A stretch of DNA of 64,000 nucleotides from Amycolatopsis regifaucium (GTDB taxonomy: Bacteria > Actinomycetota > Actinomycetes > Mycobacteriales > Pseudonocardiaceae): the NCBI RefSeq assembly GCF_001613935.1, contig NZ_LQCI01000014.1, forward strand, positions 69,383 to 133,382, read 5' to 3'. Positions 15,304 through 24,008 of the stretch are shown piece by piece. The notes under the pieces were generated by a model. It was not told where the DNA came from. It was given only the letters and a program-made list of their open reading frames with translations, and did no database searches. Every line of letters starts with the position of its first letter. Position 1 is the first letter of the stretch. Both the position numbers and the translations under genes were made by a program.

Positions 15304-16548
15304 ATGCAGTCTAGTTTCGTCCTCCGCCAGGCACTTCAGCTCGCGCTCACCGCGAACGCGCTCAAGCCGCCACGCGCCGCCAGGACAGCGATCCCGGCCT
15401 TCTTCGCGGGCTGGCTCACCGGGGAACTCGCCCCGCATTTGCTCGCGCTCACCGCGGCCGACGCGGCGGCCCACGTCGCGCGCCGCCGGGGCGGCTCCAG
15501 CAAGACGGGTCTCGCGCTCGCGGCGGCGTCGGCGGCCGGGCTCGGCGCGCTGATCGCCCAGTCCCAGCGGGCCCGCGACGAGATCGAGACCGCGCTCACC
15601 GAAGGCATCGGCACCGCGTACGTCGACGAGCTGGAGCATCCGCCGGACCCGAAGGACCTCGCGACGCCGTGGGGTCAGCTGGCCATGCCGTTCCGCATGC
15701 GCGACCCCGAGGTGCGCCGTCAACGGAACATCGCCTACGCCCCGGGCGGGAAGCGGTTCCTGCTCGACGTCTACGCCCCGCGCGAACCGGTCACCGGCGC
15801 GCCGATCCTGCTGCAGGTGCACGGCGGCGCGTGGGTGATCGGCAACAAGGACCAGCAGGGCCTCCCGCTGATGCTGCACATGGCCAAACGCGGCTGGGTC
15901 TGCGTCGCGATCAACTACCCGCTGTCGCCCGCCGCCCGCTGGCCGGCGCACATCGTCGCGGCCAAACGCGCACTGGCCTGGATCCGGGACAACGCCGAGT
16001 CCTACGGCGGCGACCCCTCCTTCGTCGCCGTGACCGGCGGCTCGGCGGGCGGGCATCTCGCGGCGCTGCTGGCGCTGACCGCGAACGACCCGGCACTGCA
16101 GCCCGGTTTCACCGACGCCGACACGAGCATCCAAGCGTGCGCCCCGCACTACGGCGTGTACGACTTCGCCGGGACCAGCGGGCGGCGTTCCAGCCAGACG
16201 CGGCTGAAGACGCTGATCGCCCGGCACGTCTTCGAGGCGGACAGGGATCCGGTGAACTTCCTCGACGACTACATCGCCGCCTCACCGCTGGACCGGATCA
16301 CCGAAGACGCGCCGCCGTTCTTCGTCATCCACGGCGTCCATGACTCACTCGTGCCGGTGGGCGAGGCGCGCGAATTCGTGCGGCGGCTGCGCGAGAAGTC
16401 CCACCGCGAAGTCGCCTACGCCGAGATCTCCGGGGCGCAGCACGCGTTCGACGTCTTCCCCTCGATCCGCAGCGCGCACGTGGTCCGCGGGGTGGAGCGG
16501 TTCCTGGAATGGAGTTACCGCACCTGGCGGCGGCGCGGTGGGTCGTGA
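15304..16548 (+). CDS. Alpha/beta hydrolase, carboxylesterase/lipase (LipC/HSL-like)
   Basis: 414 residues. An N-terminal region (1-110) with hydrophobic stretches such as AFFAGWLTGELAPHLLAL and LALAAASAAGLGALIAQ suggests membrane attachment. The hydrolase domain follows: oxyanion HGGAW near residue 180, nucleophile elbow GGSAGGH, acidic residue in HGVHDSLVPV, and catalytic His in GAQHAFDVFPS. This is the hormone-sensitive-lipase-like architecture of mycobacterial LipC-type esterases. ATG 15304 is preferred; a GTG six bases earlier is possible. Divergent from the WS/DGAT across a KstR-like box, it may release fatty acids from stored or sterol esters, but the substrate is inferred. Confidence 0.85.
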   Translation: MQSSFVLRQALQLALTANALKPPRAARTAIPAFFAGWLTGELAPHLLALTAADAAAHVARRRGGSSKTGLALAAASAAGLGALIAQSQRARDEIETALTEGIGTAYVDELEHPPDPKDLATPWGQLAMPFRMRDPEVRRQRNIAYAPGGKRFLLDVYAPREPVTGAPILLQVHGGAWVIGNKDQQGLPLMLHMAKRGWVCVAINYPLSPAARWPAHIVAAKRALAWIRDNAESYGGDPSFVAVTGGSAGGHLAALLALTANDPALQPGFTDADTSIQACAPHYGVYDFAGTSGRRSSQTRLKTLIARHVFEADRDPVNFLDDYIAASPLDRITEDAPPFFVIHGVHDSLVPVGEAREFVRRLREKSHREVAYAEISGAQHAFDVFPSIRSAHVVRGVERFLEWSYRTWRRRGGS

Positions 16549-16587
16549 GTGGCGATTCGGGCCGCGGTCGCCCACGGTGGCCGGTCC

Positions 16588-16634
16588 GTGAAGGCCTCCT
16601 TTCCTACGCTGAAGGTAGGGAAGGAGGCCTTCAC
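16588..16634. terminator. Bidirectional hairpin between convergent genes
   Basis: Inverted repeat with 20-base arms 16588-16607 and 16615-16634 (one mismatch) around a 7-base loop. The arms begin GTGAAGGCC. It lies between the ends of the convergent hydrolase and SWIM genes, so it probably ends transcription from both sides; no U-tract follows, as is usual in these organisms. Confidence 0.75.
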
Positions 16635-16703
16635 TACCGCGCCCCCTGACCGGATGGCTCACGAGCGGCAGTGCCGGTTGGAACCCACTCACGAGGCTCG
16701 ATG

Positions 16704-17885
16704 TCAGGGCGGGTAGATGAGGTCCATCGGCCGCGTGGACGCGGGACCGTCGACCCGCCAGCCCTCGCCGTCGCGAACGAAGCGGTACCAGCGCTCGTCG
16801 CGGCCGTAGCGCAGTTGCAGATCACCTTGAGTGATCCGGTTCCGCCAGGTCTTCGGCTCCCCCGGCAGCCCCGATTCGGCTAGGTCCGCCCTCGCCCGCG
16901 AGAGCGGCGCCTGCCCCGGCCGCCAGACCTCCCGGATCACCGCCATCCCGCCCCGGCCCGCCTCACGCCAGGCCTGTGTCCAGGCGGCCAGGTCCCGCAC
17001 CGGGACCCCGGCGGTCTCGGCGAGTTCGGCGATCGTGTCCGGGCGCCTGGCGGCACGGCGGGCGAGGTCCTCCTCGAACGACAGTTCCGCTCCGCTTTCG
17101 GGGCCCATGACCAGCAGTTCCCAGGCCCTCTCGGCGGCGTCGGCCGCGAGTTCCGCGAACGTGTCACTGCTCCAGCCCGTGCGATGCGGCGGGTCGACGT
17201 CGAGGACCGCGGGCGGCCCGACCGTGCCGGGGACGGCGAGCCGCGGCGGCAGTGCGGCGATCCGCCGGGTGTAGGCGCGTTTCGGGTCGACACCGGGTGC
17301 GGCGGGGGCGCGCACCCGCTTGCCCGGCGCGCTCGCGGGGGCTCGGCGGGCGCGCAGTTCCGCGAGCACGGCCTCACGCGGGCGGCCGCGCAGCAGGAAC
17401 AACACGAACGGATCGGCGTCGACCTCGTCCGCGACCAGGTAGTACACCGCCGCGACGTGTTTGCACGGGTTCGCGCTGTCGGGACAGGAGCACTTCGGGC
17501 GCAGGTCACCCGGTCCTGGCAGGAGGTCGGCGCCGGTGGCCCGCGCGTCTTCGGCCAGCTCGCCGGGTAATTCGCCGTCGAGGAGGGCGGCGACGTGCCC
17601 GAGCCGCGCACCGACCATGCCGAGCAGGCTCTCCCATTGTTCCTCAGTGAACGCCCGCATGTGGATGGTCACCCGGTACGGCACGGCGCGGCTGCCCCGC
17701 ACCCAGGCCGTCACCTCGCCCGTGCCGACGGCCAGTTTGCTGACCGTGCCTTTGCGCGCGTACGTGCGCCCGCGCGGCAGCCGGTTCGGGTCGAGTTTGG
17801 CGCGCTCCTCCAGCGCCTCGACCCACGCCTTGCCCCACCACGTGTTGCCGAAGGTGCGCCGTTTCCGGCCGGTCGCGCTGGGCAT
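16704..17885 (-). CDS. SWIM zinc-finger protein paired with SNF2 helicase
   Basis: 393 residues. Seen: N-terminal FGNTWWGKAWVEALE motif typical of this family, a SWIM zinc finger CSCPDSANPCKHVAA (C-x-C...C-x-H) at about residues 133-147, and a variable basic C-terminal half. SWIM domains bind DNA or proteins. The ATG overlaps the SNF2 stop (TGATG), so the two are co-translated and very likely work together on DNA. Homologous pairs are common in actinobacteria and predicted to act in repair or chromatin-like remodelling, but no function has been shown that I know of. Confidence 0.82.
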   Translation of the reverse strand: MPSATGRKRRTFGNTWWGKAWVEALEERAKLDPNRLPRGRTYARKGTVSKLAVGTGEVTAWVRGSRAVPYRVTIHMRAFTEEQWESLLGMVGARLGHVAALLDGELPGELAEDARATGADLLPGPGDLRPKCSCPDSANPCKHVAAVYYLVADEVDADPFVLFLLRGRPREAVLAELRARRAPASAPGKRVRAPAAPGVDPKRAYTRRIAALPPRLAVPGTVGPPAVLDVDPPHRTGWSSDTFAELAADAAERAWELLVMGPESGAELSFEEDLARRAARRPDTIAELAETAGVPVRDLAAWTQAWREAGRGGMAVIREVWRPGQAPLSRARADLAESGLPGEPKTWRNRITQGDLQLRYGRDERWYRFVRDGEGWRVDGPASTRPMDLIYPP

Positions 17886-20650
17886 CAGGTCTCCCCGAGC
17901 CGGACGAGGTCGGCGAGTTCGTCGTCGGACAGCTCGGTGATCCAGTTTTCGCCCGCCCCGATGACCGCGTCGGCCAGCCCGCGTTTGGTTTCCAGGACCG
18001 CGGCGATGCGCTCTTCAAGGGTGCCTTCGGCGATCAGCCGGTGCACCTGGACCGGCCGGTCCTGCCCGATCCGGTACGCGCGGTCGGTCGCCTGGTCCTC
18101 GACGGCCGGGTTCCACCAGCGGTCGTAGTGGATCACGTGGGTGGCCTTGGTCAGGTTGAGCCCGACCCCGCCCGCCTTGAGCGACAGCAGGAACACCGGC
18201 ACCTCGCCCGCCTGGAACCGGGCGACCATCTCTTCGCGGGCCTTGGGCGTACTCGACCCGGACAGCAGCATCGTCGGCAGCCCGCGTTCGGCGAGGCGTT
18301 TCTCCAGCAAGCGGCACAGCTGGACGTACTGGCTGAACACGAGCACGCTGTCGCCCTCGTCGAGGATGACGTCGAGCAGCTCCTCGAAGGCGGCGAGTTT
18401 CCCGGAGCGGCCGTGCAGCACCCCGGGTTCCTTGAGGTACTGCGCCGGGTGGTTGCAGATCTGCTTGAGTTCGGTGAGCAGTTTGAGCACCTGACCGCGC
18501 CGGGCCACCCCGTCCAGCTCGCGGATCATCGCGAGGTTCTCCCGGACCACCGCCTCGTACAGCGTCGTCTGCTCGGCGGTGAGCGGGACGAACCGGTCGG
18601 TTTCGGTCTTGCGGGGCAGTTCGGGGGCGATGTCCGGGTCGGTCTTCTTGCGGCGCAACAGGAACGGCCGCACGGTCGCGGCGAGCCGTTCGGTCGCCGC
18701 GGTGTCGCGGTCCCGCTCGATCGGCCGGGCCACCTTGCGGCGGAACCCGTCGAGCGAGCCGAGCAGTCCCGGCGTCGTCCAGTCCACAATGGACCACAGT
18801 TCGGTCAGCCGGTTCTCCATCGGCGTCCCGGTCAGCGCGACCTTCGCCGCCGCCGGGATCTTCCGCAGTTCCTTGGCCGTGACCGAAAGGGGATTCTTGA
18901 CGTGCTGAGCCTCGTCGGCGGCGATCATCCCCCAGTCCACTTCGGACAGGGTCTCGCGATCCCGGCGGAGGACACCGTACGTGGCGAGCACGACCTCGTC
19001 CGGCGCGACCTCGTCGAGATGCCGTCCACCGCCGTGGAACCGGCGGACCGGGACGTCCGGGGCGAACCGGGCGAATTCGCGTTCCCAGTTGCCCAGCAAC
19101 GACGTCGGGCACAGGACGAGGGTGGGGCCCTGCCCGAGCGGACGGCGGTGCAGATGCAGGGAGATGAGCTGGATCGTCTTGCCCAGCCCCATGTCGTCGG
19201 CCAGACAGGCGCCGAGGCCGAGCCCGGTCATCGTCGCCAGCCACGACAAGCCGGCCTTCTGGTACGGCCGCAGGGTGGCTCGCAGGTCCGCGGGCTGCTC
19301 GATCGGTTCCGCGGCCGAGTCACGGATCCGCTGGAGCAGCCCCGTCAGCGCCGACGGCGCGGTGAACTCGACCTTCTCGCCGTCCAGTTCCAGTTCGCCG
19401 GTGAGTGCCGCGGCCAGCGCCTCGGCTCCGGACAGCTTCTTCGCGCGATGGGCCCGCACCTTCGCGAGCAAGCGCGCGTCGACCTTGACCCACTTGCCCC
19501 GCAACCGCACCAGCGGCCGTTTCGCCTCGGCGAGCGCGGTGACCTCGGCGTCGGTGAGTTCCTCGTCCCCCAGGCTCAGCCGCCAGCGGAACCGCAACAG
19601 GCTCTTGAGCGTGAACTCGGGCCCGGTGACGCTGCCGGGTGCCTGCGTCGCGCTCGCCTTGGCCTTGAGTTCGCCCGCGAACAGGTCCTTCGGCCACTGC
19701 ACCTCGATGCCGGCGCCGCCCAGCGCCACGTCACCGTGGGTCAGCAGGTCGACGACCTCGTCGTAGTCCAGCGCCAGTTCGGTCGGCGCGGCCGACCGCA
19801 GCATGCGGCCCAGCGGCGCCCACGCCCTGGCGCCGCGACGCAGACCGAGCAGCAACTGCGTCTCGACCTGCTCACCCATCCGCTCCAGTACCGCCTCGGA
19901 CGCGTCCCACAGCGTCGCCGCCTCGACGATCAGGCTCGGATCGGCGGCGCTCCGCACGGCTAGGACGGCGGCGAACGCGGGTTCCTCCTCGGGGCTCTCG
20001 GCTTCCTGCACCTCCATGCGCAGGACGAGATGCGCGCCCCGCGCCTGCCGGGCGCTCAGTTCCGCGAGCCAGGCGGCACCGTCCGGCCCCACCAGCGTCG
20101 GCTCGGGCGCCGCGAACGCCGGCCCGCCCGCCGCGGCGCTGGCCGCCGGCGTGCGCACCAGCACGTCCGCCGTCGCGTCCCAGAACGCGCGGATCAACGA
20201 CTCCGGCGAGTGCAGCCGGATCCGTTTCAGCCCGGACAGCGGCAACGCGTGCGCCTCGGGCGGCAGCGCGGCGGCGAGCCCGCGCAGCATCTCCTCGTCG
20301 GCGACGTCGAGCGGGCCGACCCGCCACGAATCCACCCCGCCGGGTGAGGCCGCGGGCAAAAGCCTTCCCCGGGCGATGAGGTTCACCCCGGCTTCGGCGA
20401 CCGCCGCCCACGCGGCGATGGCCGGGCTCAGTTCACCGTCCGCGGTCAGCAGCCGGGGAATCGCCCGCGACAACGGGACGAGTGCCGCGTCGACCCTCGT
20501 GCGCCGGAACACCTTCCCCACCGGCAGCACGAGTTCGATCGCGGTGTCACCCGCTACGCCGTCTCCCCAGAGCGCCAGCACGCCGTCCCGAGGGGGATCC
20601 GAGGGGACGAAGGTGGCCTGGGTTCCTGTGCCGAACTCCACGACCCGCAC
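17885..20650 (-). CDS. SNF2/RapA-like DEAD/DEAH-box helicase
   Basis: 921-residue Swi2/Snf2 ATPase. The N-terminal half (about 1-440) is the actinobacterial SNF2-associated region. Helicase motifs appear in order: I LADDMGLGKTIQ, II ADEAQHVKN (DEAQ box), III LTGTPMENR, then the C-terminal lobe with LVFSQYVQLCRLLE, GGVGLNLTKATHVIHYDRWWNP, and motif VI QATDRAYRIGQ. These are ATP-driven DNA translocases rather than strand-separating helicases. Start is GTG 20650. The downstream SWIM gene overlaps its stop. The pair interrupts an otherwise steroid-related stretch and carries no KstR box. Confidence 0.9.
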   Translation of the reverse strand: MRVVEFGTGTQATFVPSDPPRDGVLALWGDGVAGDTAIELVLPVGKVFRRTRVDAALVPLSRAIPRLLTADGELSPAIAAWAAVAEAGVNLIARGRLLPAASPGGVDSWRVGPLDVADEEMLRGLAAALPPEAHALPLSGLKRIRLHSPESLIRAFWDATADVLVRTPAASAAAGGPAFAAPEPTLVGPDGAAWLAELSARQARGAHLVLRMEVQEAESPEEEPAFAAVLAVRSAADPSLIVEAATLWDASEAVLERMGEQVETQLLLGLRRGARAWAPLGRMLRSAAPTELALDYDEVVDLLTHGDVALGGAGIEVQWPKDLFAGELKAKASATQAPGSVTGPEFTLKSLLRFRWRLSLGDEELTDAEVTALAEAKRPLVRLRGKWVKVDARLLAKVRAHRAKKLSGAEALAAALTGELELDGEKVEFTAPSALTGLLQRIRDSAAEPIEQPADLRATLRPYQKAGLSWLATMTGLGLGACLADDMGLGKTIQLISLHLHRRPLGQGPTLVLCPTSLLGNWEREFARFAPDVPVRRFHGGGRHLDEVAPDEVVLATYGVLRRDRETLSEVDWGMIAADEAQHVKNPLSVTAKELRKIPAAAKVALTGTPMENRLTELWSIVDWTTPGLLGSLDGFRRKVARPIERDRDTAATERLAATVRPFLLRRKKTDPDIAPELPRKTETDRFVPLTAEQTTLYEAVVRENLAMIRELDGVARRGQVLKLLTELKQICNHPAQYLKEPGVLHGRSGKLAAFEELLDVILDEGDSVLVFSQYVQLCRLLEKRLAERGLPTMLLSGSSTPKAREEMVARFQAGEVPVFLLSLKAGGVGLNLTKATHVIHYDRWWNPAVEDQATDRAYRIGQDRPVQVHRLIAEGTLEERIAAVLETKRGLADAVIGAGENWITELSDDELADLVRLGET

Positions 20651-20685
20651 GTTAGAGCACGGGACCGACAGGCGGCGGGCCCCGG

Positions 20686-20740
20686 TGCCAGGAAAGGTCC
20701 TTTCCTGGCAAATTCTGCGAGGAAAGGACCTTTCATGGCA
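20686..20740. terminator. Intergenic inverted repeat with GCAAATT-type core
   Basis: Arms of 21 bases, 20686-20706 and 20720-20740, one mismatch; the centre holds GGCAAATTCTGC. The stem contains AAGGTCCTTTCC. It lies between the fadE34 stop and the SNF2 start, both leftward, so it may terminate the fadE34 transcript. Related to the repeats at 23676-23734 and 58485-58537. Confidence 0.7.
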
Positions 20741-20765
20741 CGCCCCAGCACGGTGACCGGGACTT

Positions 20766-22841
20766 TCAGGACCGCGGTAGCCCCAGCAGCCGCTCGGCCG
20801 TCAGCGACAGCAGCACCTGCGTGGTGCCGCCCGCGATGCTGAGGCACCGGGTCAGGAGGAACTCGTGCTGCGCGGGGTCCCCCGCCACGAGCGCGTCCTC
20901 GCCCAGGTCCTCCAGCGCGAATTCCGCCACCGCCTGCCGATGCCGGACGCCCAGCAGTTTGCGCACACTCGATTCGGCACCCGGGCCCTGGCCGTCGAGC
21001 CGCCGTAGCGTCGCCCGGAGGTCGAGGACCGAACACGCGCTGCCTTCGGCGATCAGGCCGCCGAGGCGGTCGAGGTCGGCGTCGCCGTCGAAGGTGGCGA
21101 GCAGTTTCTCGACCCCCTCCCCCACCGCGGACCCGCTGCCGAGGGCGATCCGTTCGTTCGCCAGCGTCGTGCGCGCGAGCCGCCAGCCGCCGCCGACCTC
21201 GCCGACCACCTGCTCGTCCGGGACGAAGACGTCGTCGAGGAACACCTCGTTGAAGACGGCGTCGCCGGTGATCTCGCGCAGCGGGCGGGTGCTGATCCCG
21301 TCGGCGGTCATGTCGACGAGGAAGTACGTGATGCCCTGGTGTTTCGGCGCGGCAGGGTCGGTGCGCGCCAGGCAGATCGCCCAGTCCGCCTCGCGCGCGA
21401 GCGACGTCCAGACCTTCTGGCCGGTCAGCCGCCAGCCGCCGTCGACACGGCTGGCCGTCGTACGGAGCGACGCGAGATCAGAACCGGCCTCGGGTTCACT
21501 GAACAGCTGGCACCAGGTGATCTCGCCACGCAAGGTGGGCGCCGCGAAGCGTTCCCGTTGTTCCGGCGAACCGTGTTCGAGCAGCGTCGGCACGGCCCAC
21601 GCGCCGATGACCAGATCCGGACGGCGGACGCCCGCGTCGGCGAGGGCGGCGTCGATCCGCAGTTGCTCGGCGGCCGTGGCGCCTCGGCCGTACGGCGAAG
21701 GCCAGTGCGGGGCCAAGAGCCCGCTGTCGGCCAGCGCGACGCGGCGCTCGGGTTCCGGCAGGGCGGCGATTTCGCCGACCAGGTCACGGAGTCCGGCATC
21801 GTCCCCGACGTCCACGCCCAGCGTCCTGCGGTCTCCGCCCAGCGCGAGTTCGGCGGCGCGGCGGCGCCATCGGGCGGAACCGCCGAGCCATTGACGCAGG
21901 GCCACTGCGCGACGGAGGTAGAAGTGCGCGTCATGCTCCCAGGTGAATCCGATGCCGCCGAGGACCTGGATGCAATCCTTCGCGTTGGCCACCGCCGCGT
22001 CGAGGGCGTAGGCCGCCGCCGTCGCGGCCGCGAGCGGATGCTGCGCCGGGTTTTCGGCGGCCCTCGCCGCGTCCCACGCGAGCGCGTCGGCGGCTTCGGC
22101 CCGGCAGAGCATTTCCGCGCAAAGATGCTTGATCGCCTGGAACGACCCGATGGGGCGACCGAACTGCTCTCGCACCTTCGCGTACTCGACGGCGGTCCGG
22201 AGACACCACCGGGCGACCCCGGCGGCTTCGGCGGCACCGAGGGTGGCGGCGTAGTCGTCGACGGGCAGTGACTCGAAGATCGCTTCGGGGCGCACCTCCG
22301 CGCACCGGACCCGGCCGACCGGACGGGAGACGTCGAACGGGTCGCACTGCTCGATGTCCACACCGGACGTCCCAGGTGGAATGAGCACGGAGAGATCGCC
22401 CGCGACGATCAGCAGCCATGCCGACGGGTGTACGTCGAGCGCCGGTCCCGACTCACCGCCGACGACCGAGTCGGACACGAGAAAACCCGGACCGAGCACC
22501 ACCGCCAGCTGCGCGGTGCCCTCCGCGAGTCCGGGCAAGATCTCCTTGGCGGCCTCGGGAACCGTCGCGAGCACCGCGGCGCCCAACGCCGTTCCGAGCA
22601 CAGGGCCGGGCACGAGTGCTTCGGCCGCTTCGGCGAGCCCGGCGGCCAGGTCGGCGAGCGTGCCACCCGCGCCGCCGGCGTCCTCGGGGATCGCGACGCC
22701 GAACAGGCCGAGTTCCGCCAGTCCCGGCGGCGGCTCGGCGATCCGTCCGCTTCGGACGGCGTCGACCGGCCGGGCGGAAGCCGCCCATGCCCTGATCGAC
22801 GCGGCCAGCGCCGCCTGTTCCTCGGTGAGCGCGATCGACAC
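20766..22841 (-). CDS. fadE34: Fused two-domain acyl-CoA dehydrogenase FadE34 (ChsE3)
   Basis: 691 residues formed by two acyl-CoA dehydrogenase units in one chain (about 1-335 and 345-691). The first half has KVREQFGRPIGSFQAIKHL and QVLGGIGFTWEHD but a degenerate FAD site; the second half has the intact flavin motif FSEPEAGSDLASLRT and VWTSLAREADW, with TLANERIALG holding the likely catalytic Glu. FadE34/ChsE3 is the single-chain equivalent of heteromeric steroid ChsE enzymes and dehydrogenates a C24 side-chain CoA ester. As in M. tuberculosis (Rv3573c-Rv3574) it is divergent from kstR. GTG 22841; a KstR-like box lies 37 bases upstream. Confidence 0.9.
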   Translation of the reverse strand: MSIALTEEQAALAASIRAWAASARPVDAVRSGRIAEPPPGLAELGLFGVAIPEDAGGAGGTLADLAAGLAEAAEALVPGPVLGTALGAAVLATVPEAAKEILPGLAEGTAQLAVVLGPGFLVSDSVVGGESGPALDVHPSAWLLIVAGDLSVLIPPGTSGVDIEQCDPFDVSRPVGRVRCAEVRPEAIFESLPVDDYAATLGAAEAAGVARWCLRTAVEYAKVREQFGRPIGSFQAIKHLCAEMLCRAEAADALAWDAARAAENPAQHPLAAATAAAYALDAAVANAKDCIQVLGGIGFTWEHDAHFYLRRAVALRQWLGGSARWRRRAAELALGGDRRTLGVDVGDDAGLRDLVGEIAALPEPERRVALADSGLLAPHWPSPYGRGATAAEQLRIDAALADAGVRRPDLVIGAWAVPTLLEHGSPEQRERFAAPTLRGEITWCQLFSEPEAGSDLASLRTTASRVDGGWRLTGQKVWTSLAREADWAICLARTDPAAPKHQGITYFLVDMTADGISTRPLREITGDAVFNEVFLDDVFVPDEQVVGEVGGGWRLARTTLANERIALGSGSAVGEGVEKLLATFDGDADLDRLGGLIAEGSACSVLDLRATLRRLDGQGPGAESSVRKLLGVRHRQAVAEFALEDLGEDALVAGDPAQHEFLLTRCLSIAGGTTQVLLSLTAERLLGLPRS

Positions 22842-22877
22842 GGGTGGGACCTCCTCGCGGTGACCTACCCGCGAGTG

Positions 22878-22891
22878 TAGAACGTGTTACA
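22878..22891. promoter_or_regulatory. KstR-like operator, fadE34 side
   Basis: TAGAACGTGTTACA matches all fixed bases of TnnAACnnGTTnnA and lies 37 bases upstream of the fadE34 GTG. Confidence 0.82.
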
Positions 22892-22954
22892 GTTTCTTGC
22901 CCAGTGGGTCGCGACTTGAACCGTTGGTCCGCTTAGGTACGCTACGCGGAGAAG

Positions 22955-22968
22955 TGGAACAAGTTCCG
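22955..22968. promoter_or_regulatory. KstR-like operator, kstR side
   Basis: TGGAACAAGTTCCG, a near-perfect palindrome matching seven of eight fixed bases, lies 44 bases upstream of the kstR ATG. It points to autorepression. Confidence 0.78.
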
Positions 22969-23011
22969 AAGCTCGGTTGGGTAGAGCGGTTCGACGAAGG
23001 GGGACGTGGCG

Positions 23012-23659
23012 ATGCCAGGGAAGGCCAAGGCACCCACGAGCGCGAAGGCGCGAAGCGGCAACGGTCTCTCCGCGCTGGGCGGCGAAGAGCTCGGCTCCGC
23101 GGCACAACGCGACCGGCGTCGCCGCATCATCGACGCGACCCTGAGCCTCGCCGCGAAAGGCGGGTACGACGCGGTCCAGATGCGGGCCGTCGCCGAGAAG
23201 GCGGACGTCGCGCTCGGCACGCTGTACCGCTACTTCCCCTCGAAGATCCACCTGCTCGTCTCCGGGCTGGCCAGGGAATTCGAACGCGCGCAGGAAAAAC
23301 TCGAGCGCGCCGCCATCCCCGGTGACACCCCGAGCGAGCGGCTGATGTTCGTCCTCGGCCGCAACACCCGGCTGATGCAGCGCGACCCGCACCTGACCGA
23401 GGCCATGGTCCGCGCGTTCATGTTCGCCGACACCACCGCGGCCGCCGAGGTGGAGCAGGTCGGGCGGCTGATGGAGAACATGTTCGCCAAGGCCATGGGC
23501 ATCGAGGACCCGACCGAGGCCGACCGCGACATCTTCCACGTCATCGCCGACGTCTGGATGGCGAACCTGGTCGCCTGGGTGACCCGGCGCGCTTCGGCGG
23601 CGGACGTGGCGAACCGGCTGGAACTTTCGGTGCACCTGCTGCTGGACAAGAACGACTGA
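23012..23659 (+). CDS. kstR: TetR-family steroid regulator KstR
   Basis: 215-residue TetR repressor. Seen: SAAQRDRRRRIIDATLSLAA followed by the HTH segment VQMRAVAEKADVALGTLYRYF, with the recognition helix identical in pattern to mycobacterial KstR, and a ligand domain rich in LTEAMVRAFMFAD and FHVIADVWMANLVAWVTRR, both typical of KstR. KstR represses sterol catabolic genes and is released by 3-oxo-4-cholestenoyl-CoA-type thioesters. ATG 23012 lies eight bases after GAAGGGGG; the GTG at 23006 is too close to that site. The gene is divergent from fadE34, with a KstR-like box in front of each. Confidence 0.93.
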   Translation: MPGKAKAPTSAKARSGNGLSALGGEELGSAAQRDRRRRIIDATLSLAAKGGYDAVQMRAVAEKADVALGTLYRYFPSKIHLLVSGLAREFERAQEKLERAAIPGDTPSERLMFVLGRNTRLMQRDPHLTEAMVRAFMFADTTAAAEVEQVGRLMENMFAKAMGIEDPTEADRDIFHVIADVWMANLVAWVTRRASAADVANRLELSVHLLLDKND

Positions 23660-23675
23660 GCGGGCCCGCACTCCC

Positions 23676-23734
23676 CGTGAGATGAAGGACGCTTTCCTGG
23701 CAAATTTTGCTATGAAAGCGTCCTTCATCTCACG
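23676..23734. terminator. Perfect inverted repeat after kstR with GCAAATTTTGC core
   Basis: Arms of 21 bases, 23676-23696 and 23714-23734, perfectly complementary, around a centre that contains the smaller palindrome GCAAATTTTGC (23700-23710). It begins 17 bases after the kstR stop and is probably its terminator. With the next repeat it fills most of the 349-base stretch 23660-24008, in which I see no gene. Confidence 0.78.
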
Positions 23735-23816
23735 TACCCCTCTAGGCCGGGGCGACCCGAGGCCCCGCAGTAGTCGTGAGTCTCATGGCGCGCCGTGCCC
23801 CGGCGCGAACCCTCGA

Positions 23817-23873
23817 AGTACATGATGGCCCCCTTCCTTGCGCCTAGCGCAAGGAAGGAGGCCATCATGTACT
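23817..23873. terminator. 27-base-arm inverted repeat, copy 1
   Basis: Arms 23817-23843 and 23847-23873 with one mismatch and a 3-base loop. The arms begin AGTACATGATGGCC and end CTTGCGC. A near-identical element is at 42183-42239. It lies downstream of the leftward F420 oxidoreductase pair and downstream of kstR, where convergent transcripts would meet. Confidence 0.75.
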
Positions 23874-24008
23874 GGGGAAGGTGTGACCGGTGGCGCCGAA
23901 TCCCCCGGTGAGCCCTCGCGCCACAGGACTCTGTCACGCCACGTTTGCCTTACCCCTCAACAACCCTTATCAGCACGACCGCTTCCGAAGCTCGCGAATC
24001 GACACGCT

